A stretch of DNA of 10,000 bases. It comes from Magnetospirillum sp. Its GTDB lineage: Bacteria > Pseudomonadota > Alphaproteobacteria > Rhodospirillales > Magnetospirillaceae. Every line of letters begins with the position of its first letter. The first letter of the stretch is position 1. The position numbers were made by a program, and so were the translations under genes. This document shows positions 1 through 7,030 of this stretch, piece after piece. The stretch is taken from assembly GCA_020217035.1 (NCBI GenBank), contig JAIWOG010000151.1, positions 1 to 10,000 of the forward strand. The letters are read 5' to 3'. Under the pieces are notes generated by a model, which was not told where the DNA came from, ran no database searches, and saw only the letters and a program-made list of their open reading frames with translations.

Positions 1-275
1 TGGGCGGCGAACAGGCCGCCGGTGTGCTGGCCCAGATCAAGAAGGATTCCATGGCCGCCAAGGGCCAGGACTGGCCCGCCGACGAGATCGAAGCCTTCAA
101 GGCCCCGGTGCGTGCCCAATACGAAACCCAGGGCCACCCCTATTACGCCGGGGCGCGTCTGTGGGATGACGGTCTGGTGGACCCGGCCGACACCCGCATG
201 GTGCTGGGCTTGGGTATCTCGGCTTCGCTGAACGCTCCCATCAAGCCGACCAGGTTCGGCGTGTTCCGGATGTAA
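1..275 (+). CDS. liuB: 3-methylcrotonyl-CoA carboxylase, carboxyltransferase (beta) subunit, C-terminal 90 residues (5' end outside window)
   Basis: Partial gene, read in the frame that begins at base 3 and ends at TAA 273-275. The product is the carboxyltransferase subunit that moves the carboxyl group from carboxybiotin to 3-methylcrotonyl-CoA in leucine/isovalerate breakdown, in the cytoplasm. What is visible is the end of the C-terminal crotonase-like domain. It begins with [10 protein letters not shown], a glycine-rich stretch conserved in acyl-CoA carboxyltransferases. Near the end come [11 protein letters not shown] and DPADTR, then [14 protein letters not shown], which is the typical tail of MCC beta subunits. 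These features and the three following genes set it apart from propionyl-CoA carboxylase beta. The next gene begins 4 nt after the stop, so the genes should be one operon. The name liuB follows the Pseudomonas scheme (mccB elsewhere). Confidence 0.93.
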   Translation, partial: GGEQAAGVLAQIKKDSMAAKGQDWPADEIEAFKAPVRAQYETQGHPYYAGARLWDDGLVDPADTRMVLGLGISASLNAPIKPTRFGVFRM

Positions 276-279
276 GGCC

Positions 280-1068
280 ATGAGCGATTCCCTGATCATC
301 CGCAACGATGGCCCCACCCGCTTCATCACCATGAACCGGGCCGAGCGTCACAACGCCTTCGACGATTTGTTGATCGCCGAATTGACGCAAGCCTTCGAAG
401 CCGCCATCGCCGATGCGGCCACCCGCATCATCGTGTTGGATGCCACCGGCAAAAGCTTTTCCGCCGGGGCCGACCTCAATTGGATGAAGCGCATGGCGGA
501 ATACGACCTGGCACAGAACCTGGCCGATTCGCGGGCCTTGGCCAAACTGATGTCCACCATCGACGGCAGCCCCAAGCCGGTGATCGGCGTGGTGCAGGGT
601 CCGGCCTATGGCGGCGGCGTCGGACTGGCCGCCTGCTGCGACATGGTGGTGGCGGCCGAAAGCGCCAGCTTCTGCCTGTCCGAGGTCAAGCTGGGTCTGA
701 TCCCCGCCGTCATCAGCCCCTACGTGGTCCGTGCCATCGGCGGCCGCGCCTCGCGGCGCTATTTCCAGACCGCCGAGACCTTCACCGCCGCCAAGGCGGC
801 GGAACTGGGCCTGGTGTCGGAAGTGGTTCCCGCCGACCAGTTGGAAGCGGTGCGCGACCGCTGGATCAAGGCGTTGTCGAACAACGGTCCCCAGGCCATG
901 CAAGCGGCCAAGGAACTGGCTTTCCGGGCCACCGAAGACGAACTGAACGACGATTTGCGCGACTGGACCGCCACCCGCATCGCCACCATCCGCGCGTCCG
1001 ACGAAGGGCGCGAGGGCGTGCGGGCCTTCCTGGAAAAGCGCAAACCCACATGGTTGGGGGAACACTGA
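280..1068 (+). CDS. liuC: Enoyl-CoA hydratase/isomerase family protein, probable 3-methylglutaconyl-CoA hydratase
   Basis: 262 residues, the normal length for a single-domain crotonase. The predicted reaction is hydration of 3-methylglutaconyl-CoA to HMG-CoA. The assignment rests on the fold signature plus its position between the two MCC subunit genes. Visible motifs are the CoA/oxyanion segment SFSAGADLNWMKRM (59-72) and the second oxyanion segment GPAYGGGVGLAACCD (107-121), followed by LSEVKLGLIPAVISPYV (133-149). Of the two catalytic glutamates of classical enoyl-CoA hydratase, the second is kept (Glu135). The first is replaced by Gly115. From memory, the GGGVGL form is common in liu-cluster hydratases, so this need not mean loss of activity. 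The tail (SDEGREGVRAF...KRKPTW, about 240-257) is a typical crotonase C-terminal helix. ATG 280 is preceded by a short TAAGG. The stop lies 1 nt before the next start. A different branched acyl-CoA substrate cannot be excluded. Confidence 0.85.
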   Translation: MSDSLIIRNDGPTRFITMNRAERHNAFDDLLIAELTQAFEAAIADAATRIIVLDATGKSFSAGADLNWMKRMAEYDLAQNLADSRALAKLMSTIDGSPKPVIGVVQGPAYGGGVGLAACCDMVVAAESASFCLSEVKLGLIPAVISPYVVRAIGGRASRRYFQTAETFTAAKAAELGLVSEVVPADQLEAVRDRWIKALSNNGPQAMQAAKELAFRATEDELNDDLRDWTATRIATIRASDEGREGVRAFLEKRKPTWLGEH

Positions 1069-1069
1069 A

Positions 1070-3061
1070 ATGTTCGATAAAATCCTGGTCGCCAATCGCG
1101 GCGAAATCGCTTGCCGGGTCATGCGCACCGCCAAGCGTTTGGGCATCCGCACGGTGGCGGTCTATTCCGAAGCCGACGCCAATGCCATGCATGTTTCCAT
1201 GGCTGACGAAGCGGTGCTGATCGGCCCGGCGCCGGCCGCCGAAAGCTATCTGCGGGCCGAGCGTATCATCGACGCGGCCAAGCGCACAGGCGCCCAAGCC
1301 GTGCATCCGGGTTACGGCTTCTTGTCGGAAAACGCCGATTTCGCCGAAGCCTGTGCCAAGAATGGCATCGTCTTCATGGGCCCGCCCGCCGACGCCATCC
1401 GCGCCATGGGGTCCAAGGCCGAAAGCAAGCGGCTGATGGAAGCGGCCGGCGTTCCCCTGGTGCCCGGTTATCACGGCCAAGGCCAGGACGAGGCCGAATT
1501 GGTCAATGCCGCCAACAAGATGGGTTATCCGGTGCTGGTCAAGGCGTCGGCCGGCGGCGGCGGCAAGGGCATGCGCGTGGTCACCGCCGAGGCCGAGCTG
1601 CTGGACGCCATCCGCGGCGCCAAGCGCGAGGCCAAGGCGGCCTTCGGCGACGATTCGCTGCTGCTGGAACGTTACCTGGACCATCCGCGCCACGTGGAGA
1701 TCCAGGTGTTCTGCGATGCCTTGGGTAACGGCGTCTATTTGTTCGAGCGCGATTGTTCCATCCAGCGCCGCCACCAGAAGGTGATCGAGGAAGCCCCCGC
1801 CCCCATGCTGGCCGACGAAATCCGCCAGGCCATGGGCGAGGCCGCCGTCGCCGCCGCCAAGGCAGTGAATTATGTGGGCGCCGGCACCGTCGAGTTCCTG
1901 TACCAGGACGGCCAGTTCTATTTCATCGAGATGAACACCCGTCTCCAGGTGGAGCATCCGGTGACCGAGATGATCACCGGCCAGGATCTGGTGGAATGGC
2001 AGTTGCTGGTGGCTTCCGGCCGTCCGCTGCCACTGGGCCAGCACGAATTGGTGCGCAAGGGCCACGCCTTCGAGGCCCGCATTTATGCCGAGGATTCGGA
2101 GCGCGACTTCCTGCCCGCCACCGGCACCCTGGTGCATCTGGCACCGCCGGCCGAGAACCGCCATGTCCGCGTCGACACCGGGGTGCGCCAAGGGGACAGC
2201 GTCACCGCCTATTACGACCCGATGATCGCCAAACTGATCGTCTGGGACGAGGACCGCGACCGGGCGCTGCGTCGTCTGCGCCGCGCCCTGGCCGATTACC
2301 ACATCGCCGGCATGACCACCAATGTGGGCTTCTTGTCGGCCATCGCCGGCCATCCGGCCTTCGCCGCCTTCCAGGTGGACACCGGCTTCATCGGCCGTCA
2401 TCGCGATGACCTGATGAAGCCGGCCGGTGCGGTGCCCGACAACGCTTTGGCATTTGCAGCGGCCGCCCTGTTGATGGACCGCGCCGCCCAGCCGGCTCGC
2501 CGCGACGACCCGCATTCGCCGTGGCGGCTGACCAACGGCTGGCGCATGAACGACGACAACCACCACGATTTCCGCCTGATCGACGGAGACACCCCGCGCC
2601 TGACCGCCGTGCATTTCCGCCCCAACGGCTGGGACATGGAAATGGGCGCGGGCACTTGCGTGGTGCGCGGCGCCAGCCGGCAGGGGCGCACCATCACCGC
2701 CGAGATCAACGGCGAACGCAAATCAGCCACCGTGGTCATCCAGGGCTTCGACATCACCGTGCTGGAAGCCGGCCGCGCCTGGAAGCTGAAGCTGGACGAT
2801 CCCTCGGCCAAGGCCGCCGACCAGGACGCCGACGCCGGCGGTTCGCTGAACGCGCCGATGACCGGCACCGTGGTGCAGGTTTTGGTGACGGCCGGCGACA
2901 AGGTGGAAAAGGGCCAGGTGCTGGTGGTGGTGGAAGCCATGAAGATGGAACATTCCATCAAGGCCCCCACCGACGGAATCGTCAAGGAGGTGCTGTTCGC
3001 CGCCGGCGACCCGGTCACCGACGGGGCGCAATTGGTCACCTTCGAGGCGGCGGAGGGATGA
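1070..3061 (+). CDS. liuD: 3-methylcrotonyl-CoA carboxylase, biotin-containing (alpha) subunit
   Basis: 663 residues, usual for MCC alpha. It uses ATP and bicarbonate to carboxylate its own biotin, then hands the carboxyl group to the beta subunit. Domain order: biotin carboxylase N-terminal domain (about 1-110, starting [16 protein letters not shown]); ATP-grasp domain (about 115-320) with glycine-rich GGGGKGM (162-168), [19 protein letters not shown] (227-245, including the conserved Cys229) and [14 protein letters not shown] (287-300, including catalytic Arg291); biotin carboxylase C-terminal domain (about 330-440); the linking BT-type domain (about 480-580); and a biotinyl domain (about 592-660) with EAMKMEH, so Lys625 is the predicted biotinylation site. 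The start is backed by GGGGGAA at 1056-1062, about 7 nt upstream. Only 1 nt separates it from the hydratase gene, and its stop overlaps the lyase start. Acetyl-CoA and propionyl-CoA carboxylase alpha subunits are similar; the flanking hydratase and HMG-CoA lyase favour MCC. Confidence 0.95.
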   Translation: MFDKILVANRGEIACRVMRTAKRLGIRTVAVYSEADANAMHVSMADEAVLIGPAPAAESYLRAERIIDAAKRTGAQAVHPGYGFLSENADFAEACAKNGIVFMGPPADAIRAMGSKAESKRLMEAAGVPLVPGYHGQGQDEAELVNAANKMGYPVLVKASAGGGGKGMRVVTAEAELLDAIRGAKREAKAAFGDDSLLLERYLDHPRHVEIQVFCDALGNGVYLFERDCSIQRRHQKVIEEAPAPMLADEIRQAMGEAAVAAAKAVNYVGAGTVEFLYQDGQFYFIEMNTRLQVEHPVTEMITGQDLVEWQLLVASGRPLPLGQHELVRKGHAFEARIYAEDSERDFLPATGTLVHLAPPAENRHVRVDTGVRQGDSVTAYYDPMIAKLIVWDEDRDRALRRLRRALADYHIAGMTTNVGFLSAIAGHPAFAAFQVDTGFIGRHRDDLMKPAGAVPDNALAFAAAALLMDRAAQPARRDDPHSPWRLTNGWRMNDDNHHDFRLIDGDTPRLTAVHFRPNGWDMEMGAGTCVVRGASRQGRTITAEINGERKSATVVIQGFDITVLEAGRAWKLKLDDPSAKAADQDADAGGSLNAPMTGTVVQVLVTAGDKVEKGQVLVVVEAMKMEHSIKAPTDGIVKEVLFAAGDPVTDGAQLVTFEAAEG

Positions 3062-3954
3062 TGGCCATCCCCTCCCACGTGAAAATCGTCGAGGTCGGCC
3101 CCCGCGACGGCTTGCAGAACGAGGCCAATCCGGTGTCGGTCGAGGTCAAGGTCGGCTTGATCGACCGCCTGACCCAGGCCGGTCTGCCGGTGATCGAATC
3201 GGGCAGCTTCGTCAGCCCCAAATGGGTGCCGCAAATGGCGTCCAGCGCCGAGGTGCTGGCCGCCATCAGCAAAAGGCCCGACGTGGTCTATCCGGTGCTG
3301 ACCCCCAACATGCAAGGGCTGGAGGCGGCCTTGGCCGCCGGGGCCCAGGAAGTGGCGGTGTTCGGCGCCGCGTCGGAAAGCTTTTCGCTAAAGAACATCA
3401 ACTGTTCCATCGCCGAAAGCCTGGACCGTTTCGCCCCCGTCATCGCCCACGCCCTGACCAACGGCGTCAAGGTGCGGGGCTATGTCTCCTGCGTGCTGGG
3501 CTGCCCCTATGAAGGCGAAATCGCCCCGCAGGCCGTGGCCCAGGTAGCCAAGCGGCTGGCCGACATGGGCTGTTACGAAATATCCCTGGGCGACACGGTG
3601 GGCGTGGGCACGCCCTTGAAGGCCCAGGCGATGATCGACCAGGTCGCAGCATTGCTGCCGGTTTCCATGCTGGCGGCCCATTTCCACGATACCTACGGCC
3701 AGGCCCTGGCCAACATCCTGGCGGTGCTGGAGCGCGGCGTCGCCGTGGTGGATTCCTCGGTCGCCGGCCTGGGCGGCTGTCCCTACGCCAAGGGGGCGGC
3801 GGGCAACGTCGCCACCGAGGACGTGGTCTACATGCTGCACGGCATGGGGATCAAGACCGGGGTGGATCTGACCAAACTGATCGCCGCCGGCACCTACATC
3901 TGCGGGTCCATCGGCCGACCCACCGGGTCCAAGGTGGCCAAGGCGCTGGGCTAA
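3061..3954 (+). CDS. liuE: Hydroxymethylglutaryl-CoA lyase
   Basis: 297 residues, normal for bacterial HMG-CoA lyase, a TIM-barrel metal-dependent enzyme that splits HMG-CoA into acetyl-CoA and acetoacetate. It is the last step of leucine breakdown. All the active-site motifs can be seen: [11 protein letters not shown] (11-21, Arg15 and metal-ligand Asp16), the barrel segments around [14 protein letters not shown] (46-59) and GDTVG (177-181), metal-binding histidines in AHFHDTYG (His207, His209), and the signature loop [14 protein letters not shown] (236-249) with catalytic Cys240 and metal-ligand Asn249. The start is ambiguous because the bases are ATGATG at 3058-3063. A GGAGGG run at 3052-3057 fits ATG 3061 better (ATG 3058 is only 1 nt from it), and 3061 overlaps the previous stop by one base. 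Either choice implies translational coupling. No mitochondrial-type targeting sequence is present, as expected. The gene ends the operon, just before hairpins and a terminator. Confidence 0.96.
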   Translation: MAIPSHVKIVEVGPRDGLQNEANPVSVEVKVGLIDRLTQAGLPVIESGSFVSPKWVPQMASSAEVLAAISKRPDVVYPVLTPNMQGLEAALAAGAQEVAVFGAASESFSLKNINCSIAESLDRFAPVIAHALTNGVKVRGYVSCVLGCPYEGEIAPQAVAQVAKRLADMGCYEISLGDTVGVGTPLKAQAMIDQVAALLPVSMLAAHFHDTYGQALANILAVLERGVAVVDSSVAGLGGCPYAKGAAGNVATEDVVYMLHGMGIKTGVDLTKLIAAGTYICGSIGRPTGSKVAKALG

Positions 3955-3968
3955 CAAGATGACCCCGT

Positions 3969-4016
3969 CGCCGCGTGGTTCACGGCGGCGGGCGTTTCCC
4001 CCCAGGTGTGGGGGAA
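3969..4016 (+). other. Two tandem hairpins between the lyase gene and its terminator
   Basis: Two inverted repeats lie in the 3' untranslated stretch. The first pairs CGCCG-CGTG (3969-3977) with CACG-G-CGGCG (3981-3990) across a GTT loop with one bulged G. The second pairs TTCCCCC (3996-4002) with GGGGGAA (4010-4016) across a 7-nt loop. Neither is followed by a T-run, so they are not terminators in themselves. They could slow 3' exonucleases or aid termination at the stronger hairpin downstream. The pairing is seen directly; the role is inference. Confidence 0.45.
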
Positions 4017-4045
4017 GGATGTCTCCCAAGAACCGCAAACTAACA

Positions 4046-4079
4046 GGGCCGGACGATTTCTCGTCCGGCCCTTTTCTTT
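4046..4079 (+). terminator. Strong intrinsic terminator of the leucine-degradation operon
   Basis: Perfect 11-bp stem GGGCCGGACGA (4046-4056) / TCGTCCGGCCC (4061-4071) with a TTTC loop, followed by TTTTCTTT (4072-4079). It lies 91 nt after the lyase stop. On the opposite strand it lies just after the aspS stop (4086-4088), but there the bases after the hairpin are TGTTAGTTTG with no good T-run, so its use for aspS is uncertain. Confidence 0.9.
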
Positions 4080-4085
4080 GGGACC

Positions 4086-5873
4086 TCAGCCTTCCTTCTT
4101 CGGCTTGGGCAGGTCCGGCTTGATGTGCAGTTCCTTCCAGCGGCTGGAATCCACTTCGGCGGGCGCTCCCATCAGCAGGTCCTGGGCCTGCTGGTTCATG
4201 GGGAACAAGATCACTTCGCGGATGTTGGGCTGGTCGGCCAGAAGCATGACGATGCGGTCCACGCCCGGGGCCGAGCCACCATGCGGCGGGGCGCCATAGC
4301 GGAAGGCGTTCAGCATGCCGCCGAACTTTTCTTCCACCACTTCCGGACCGTAGCCGGCGATACCGAACGCCTTGATCATGATGTCGGCGCGGTGGTTACG
4401 GATGGCGCCAGACGACAGCTCGACGCCGTTGCAGACGATGTCGTACTGGTACGCCTTGATGTCCAGCGGGTTCATGGTTTCCAGCGCTTCCATGCCGCCT
4501 TGGGGCATGGAGAACGGGTTGTGGCTGAAGTCGATCTGGCCGGTTTCCTCGTTCAACTCGTACATGGGGAAATCCACGGTCCAGCAGAATTTGAAGACGT
4601 CCTTTTCCAACAGGTCCAGTTCGTTGCCGATCTTGGTGCGCACCAGACCAGCGAACTTGGCCGCCGGCAATTCCTTGTCGCAGGCGAAGAACACGGCGTC
4701 GCCATCCTTCAAACCGGCGGCTTCCTTGATGGCGGCGACGCGGTCGGCTTCCAGGTTCTTGGCGATGGGGCCCTTGGGGCCTTCCTCGGCGAACTGGATG
4801 TAGCCCAGGCCGCCGGCGCCGTTTTCACGGGCCCAGTCGTTCAGCTTGTCGAACCACGAACGCGGCTGGTTGGCGGCGCCCGGTGCCGGGATGGCGCGAA
4901 CCACGGCGCCCTTGTCCACCAACTTGGCGAACAGGCCGAAACCGGAGCCACGGAACGGCTCGGTGACGTCGGCGATGACGATGGGGTTGCGCAAATCGGG
5001 CTTGTCCGAGCCGTATTTCAGCATGGATTCGGCGTAAGGAATGCGCGGGAACGGCGCCGGCGTCACCTTGCGGCCATTGCCGAATTCCTTGAACACGCCT
5101 TCCAGCACCGGCTCGATGGCGGCGAAGACGTCGTCCTGGGTGACATAGCTCATCTCGAAATCGAGCTGATAGAACTCGCCAGGGGAACGGTCGGCGCGGC
5201 CGGCTTCGTCACGGAAGCAGGGCGCGATCTGGAAGTACTTGTCGAAGCCGGCCACCATCAGCAATTGCTTGAATTGCTGCGGCGCCTGGGGCAACGCGTA
5301 GAACTTGCCGGGATGCAGGCGGGCGGGCACCAGATAGTCGCGCGCCCCTTCCGGGCTGCTGGCGGTCAGGATCGGGGTCTGGAACTCGGTGAAGCCCTGG
5401 CTGATCATGGCGTTACGCAAATAGGCGATAACGCGCGAGCGCAGCATCATGTTGGCGTGCACGCCTTCCCGACGCAAATCCAGGAAGCGGTACTTCAGGC
5501 GCATGTCCTCGGGGTATTCCTGGTCGCCGGCCACCTGCATGGGCAGCACGTCGGCGATGGACTGAATCTCGATCTCGGCCACCTGCAACTCGATCTCGCC
5601 GGTGGGCAGGCGCGGATTGATGGTGTCTTCCGTGCGCTTGACCACCTTGCCGGTGACGGTGATGACGCTTTCCGGCCGCGCTTTTTCCAGGGTCTGGAAG
5701 ACGGCGCTGGAAATGTCCAGCACGCATTGGGTCAAGCCGTAATGGTCGCGCAAATCGACGAACAGCAGGTTGCCATGGTCACGCTTGCGGTGAACCCAAC
5801 CGGACAGGCGGGCGATGGTGCCGGAATCGGTGGCGCGAAGCTGGCCGCAAGTGTGCGTGCGATATTGGTGCAT
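4086..5873 (-). CDS. aspS: Aspartyl-tRNA synthetase, bacterial type, probably non-discriminating (Asp/Asn)
   Basis: 595 residues, normal for bacterial class IIb AspRS. It charges tRNA-Asp, and probably tRNA-Asn, with aspartate. Order: N-terminal OB-fold anticodon-binding domain (about 1-105, with [21 protein letters not shown] at 23-43, broken here only for naming); catalytic core with motif 2 around [21 protein letters not shown] (220-240); bacterial GAD insertion (about 290-410); and motif 3 in [17 protein letters not shown] (527-543, Arg540). His33 in RDHGN matches the position where Pseudomonas AspRS has His and E. coli AspRS has Leu, a known marker of the non-discriminating enzyme. The start ATG 5871-5873 gives [10 protein letters not shown], the usual alphaproteobacterial N-terminus. 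An in-frame GTG at 5919-5921 would add 16 residues but lies inside a terminator hairpin. The possible Shine-Dalgarno GGGGA (5885-5889) is 11 nt from the ATG, rather far. The gene lies downstream of the lipoprotein gene on the same strand. Confidence 0.97.
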   Translation of the reverse strand: MHQYRTHTCGQLRATDSGTIARLSGWVHRKRDHGNLLFVDLRDHYGLTQCVLDISSAVFQTLEKARPESVITVTGKVVKRTEDTINPRLPTGEIELQVAEIEIQSIADVLPMQVAGDQEYPEDMRLKYRFLDLRREGVHANMMLRSRVIAYLRNAMISQGFTEFQTPILTASSPEGARDYLVPARLHPGKFYALPQAPQQFKQLLMVAGFDKYFQIAPCFRDEAGRADRSPGEFYQLDFEMSYVTQDDVFAAIEPVLEGVFKEFGNGRKVTPAPFPRIPYAESMLKYGSDKPDLRNPIVIADVTEPFRGSGFGLFAKLVDKGAVVRAIPAPGAANQPRSWFDKLNDWARENGAGGLGYIQFAEEGPKGPIAKNLEADRVAAIKEAAGLKDGDAVFFACDKELPAAKFAGLVRTKIGNELDLLEKDVFKFCWTVDFPMYELNEETGQIDFSHNPFSMPQGGMEALETMNPLDIKAYQYDIVCNGVELSSGAIRNHRADIMIKAFGIAGYGPEVVEEKFGGMLNAFRYGAPPHGGSAPGVDRIVMLLADQPNIREVILFPMNQQAQDLLMGAPAEVDSSRWKELHIKPDLPKPKKEG

Positions 5874-5877
5874 GGTC

Positions 5878-5931
5878 AAAAAAATCCCCGGTGCGTGCGC
5901 GAGAAACGGGAAAAAACACACGCCACCGGGG
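5878..5931 (-). terminator. Intrinsic terminator of the lipoprotein gene, abutting the aspS start codon
   Basis: On the minus strand an 8-bp perfect stem, CCCCGGTG (5931-5924) with CACCGGGG (5893-5886), continues after one bulged G into a second 7-bp stretch, CGTGTGT (5922-5916) with GCGCACG (5900-5894), which includes two G-U pairs. The loop is 15 nt. The 3' arm is followed by A and then seven Ts (5884-5878), and the aspS ATG begins 4 nt later at 5873. The hairpin starts 21 nt after the lipoprotein stop codon (5953-5955), a normal place for that gene's terminator. The hairpin's 3' arm also contains the GGGGA that could serve as the aspS ribosome binding site. Confidence 0.8.
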
Positions 5932-5940
5932 GAATGTCAA
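5912..5940 (-). promoter_or_regulatory. Possible aspS promoter overlapping the terminator
   Basis: A perfect consensus -35 hexamer TTGACA (5940-5935 on the minus strand) stands just before the terminator hairpin. With a 17-nt spacer the -10 would be GTTTTT (5917-5912), a poor match to TATAAT, so this is a weak call. Transcription would start near 5905, in the hairpin loop, and such a transcript would lack the 5' arm and could not form the terminator. The context calls for a promoter here, because no room remains between the T-run and the aspS ATG. Confidence 0.35.
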
Positions 5941-5952
5941 GACGGAAAGCGG

Positions 5953-6858
5953 TTATTTGGTTTTGGCGGAATCAGAGGTCGGACTGGCCTCGGCCGCCGA
6001 GACGCCGACACCCGAGCGCGATTCGACCACACCCAATTGAATGGTCAGATGGTTGATGCTTTTCAGCAGTGCCTGATTGGTGGCTTCCAGGCTCGTCGCC
6101 AGAGCACCAGAACTGTTGGCCGCCAGTTCGGTGTTGTCCTTGATCTGCGAGCGCAGGCTGGCGATACGGCCGCGCAAGGCGTCGGCGGTGGTGGGCGCGG
6201 TGGCGCTTTTACCCAGGTTCATCAGACCGGAATAGAACGAGCAGGAATCGTGATAGCGGTAGACGTCGGCCAGCATGGCGTCCACCGAATAGACCACCTC
6301 GGGGTTGGCCCGCGCGGTCATCATCTTCTCAAGCGTGGCTTGCCGGCTTTCGTCGATCTTGGCGACGATGGCGGTGGCCACGTTCTTTTGGTAGATGCTT
6401 TCGTTCCAGTTGGCGTGCACGCCGCTGACCGCGCCGGCAGAACCGGCCAGGGCGCGGGCGGCGTCGGCGCCGGTGACGATGGCGCCGGCCCCGCCCAACA
6501 GCGTGGTCAGGGACGAGAAACCAAAATTGGTGCCGGCGGCGTTGGCTTCGATGGCAGCCTTGTGGTTGGCGCAACGCTGGTCGGACAGCATGACCAGATG
6601 GTCCATCAACCGGTTGCGGCAGGCTTGCGAATCGGTGCCGTTCGCGGCCGCCAGCGCATAACCGCAGCCATCGGGCAGGGTGTCGCTGGCGATGTTGAAC
6701 ATCTTGAAGCTTTGCTTGCCGTCAGCCGAAACCTGGACACCGTCGGGTCCGGTGACGATGGGATTGATTTCGTAACTGTCGGCCAGCCGGCCACAGGCCG
6801 AGACCGACAGAACCAGGAAGGCGGCGACAGACGCCTTCCGCGCGTCGATGGTTTGCAT
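5953..6858 (-). CDS. Uncharacterised lipoprotein with a glycine-rich hydrophobic segment
   Basis: 301 residues. The N-terminus has a basic start, a hydrophobic stretch (SVAAFLVLSVSAC) and a lipobox VSAC, so Cys22 is the likely lipidated residue and the protein should be anchored in the cell envelope. A glycine-rich hydrophobic segment follows at about 110-146 (GFSSLTTLLGGAGAIVTG and beyond), then a helical part, and a coiled-coil-like C-terminal region (about 226-280) before a Ser/Ala/Lys tail. Besides Cys22 there are four cysteines (65, 80, 96, 206), enough for two disulfides. The pattern CRNRLMDHLV...DQRC..., then the Gly-rich segment, then a Tyr/Asp-rich helix near 190-205 (YSVDAMLADVYRYHD) resembles a family of uncharacterised secreted proteins I know only as hypotheticals. 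The start at 6858 is chosen because GGGGG (6863-6867) stands 4 nt upstream; the ATG at 6870, 12 nt further out, has none. No function can be assigned. It has its own terminator. Confidence 0.8.
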   Translation of the reverse strand: MQTIDARKASVAAFLVLSVSACGRLADSYEINPIVTGPDGVQVSADGKQSFKMFNIASDTLPDGCGYALAAANGTDSQACRNRLMDHLVMLSDQRCANHKAAIEANAAGTNFGFSSLTTLLGGAGAIVTGADAARALAGSAGAVSGVHANWNESIYQKNVATAIVAKIDESRQATLEKMMTARANPEVVYSVDAMLADVYRYHDSCSFYSGLMNLGKSATAPTTADALRGRIASLRSQIKDNTELAANSSGALATSLEATNQALLKSINHLTIQLGVVESRSGVGVSAAEASPTSDSAKTK

Positions 6859-7030
6859 ACCTACCCCCATAAAAAGAATTAATACATCTTTTTACACCAT
6901 TTTTATACTTTGTACGAGTCGCACAGTACCTTTTGATTGTATTTTTCAAATGAAAAGCACCCACACCAAACACGAGTGGCAAGGACTCCCGCCCTTGCCC
7001 GGCGAAGCGGTTGGGTGTATCTGTTCATCC
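6859..7030. promoter_or_regulatory. AT-rich divergent intergenic region between the lipoprotein gene and rnd
   Basis: These 172 bases must hold the promoters of both divergent genes. The part from about 6871 to 6957 is much richer in A/T than anything else in the window. Overlapping -10-like hexamers are visible: TATACT (6904-6909) on the + strand and TATAAA (6907-6902) on the - strand. Another, TACAAT, lies at 6941-6936 on the - strand. I find no matching consensus -35 at the right distance for any of them, so the exact promoters are not resolved. GGCAAGG (6978-6984) and CCTTGCC (6993-6999) form a perfect 7-bp hairpin with an 8-nt loop in the likely rnd leader, about 31 nt before its ATG. 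Confidence 0.5.

Noticed and set aside
866..2614. 582-codon open frame on the minus strand opposite the hydratase and MCC alpha genes
   Set aside because: It lies opposite genes with full, well-recognised domains. Its product is low-complexity, rich in Gly, His, Ala and Gln, as expected from the complement of GC-rich codons, and shows no known motif.
5874..5921. 16-residue N-terminal extension of AspRS from a GTG at 5919-5921
   Set aside because: The extension is encoded by the terminator hairpin and T-run and does not look like AspRS. The family N-terminus begins at [10 protein letters not shown].
4125..6056. 643-codon open frame on the plus strand across the whole of aspS
   Set aside because: It is opposite a certain aspS gene and has the His/Gly/Val/Gln-rich composition of an antisense shadow. 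It also runs through the terminator hairpin into the lipoprotein gene.
6848..7030. Longer RNase D starts at 6848 or 6950
   Set aside because: They pass through the AT-rich promoter region, lack ribosome binding sites, and would add residues absent from the family.
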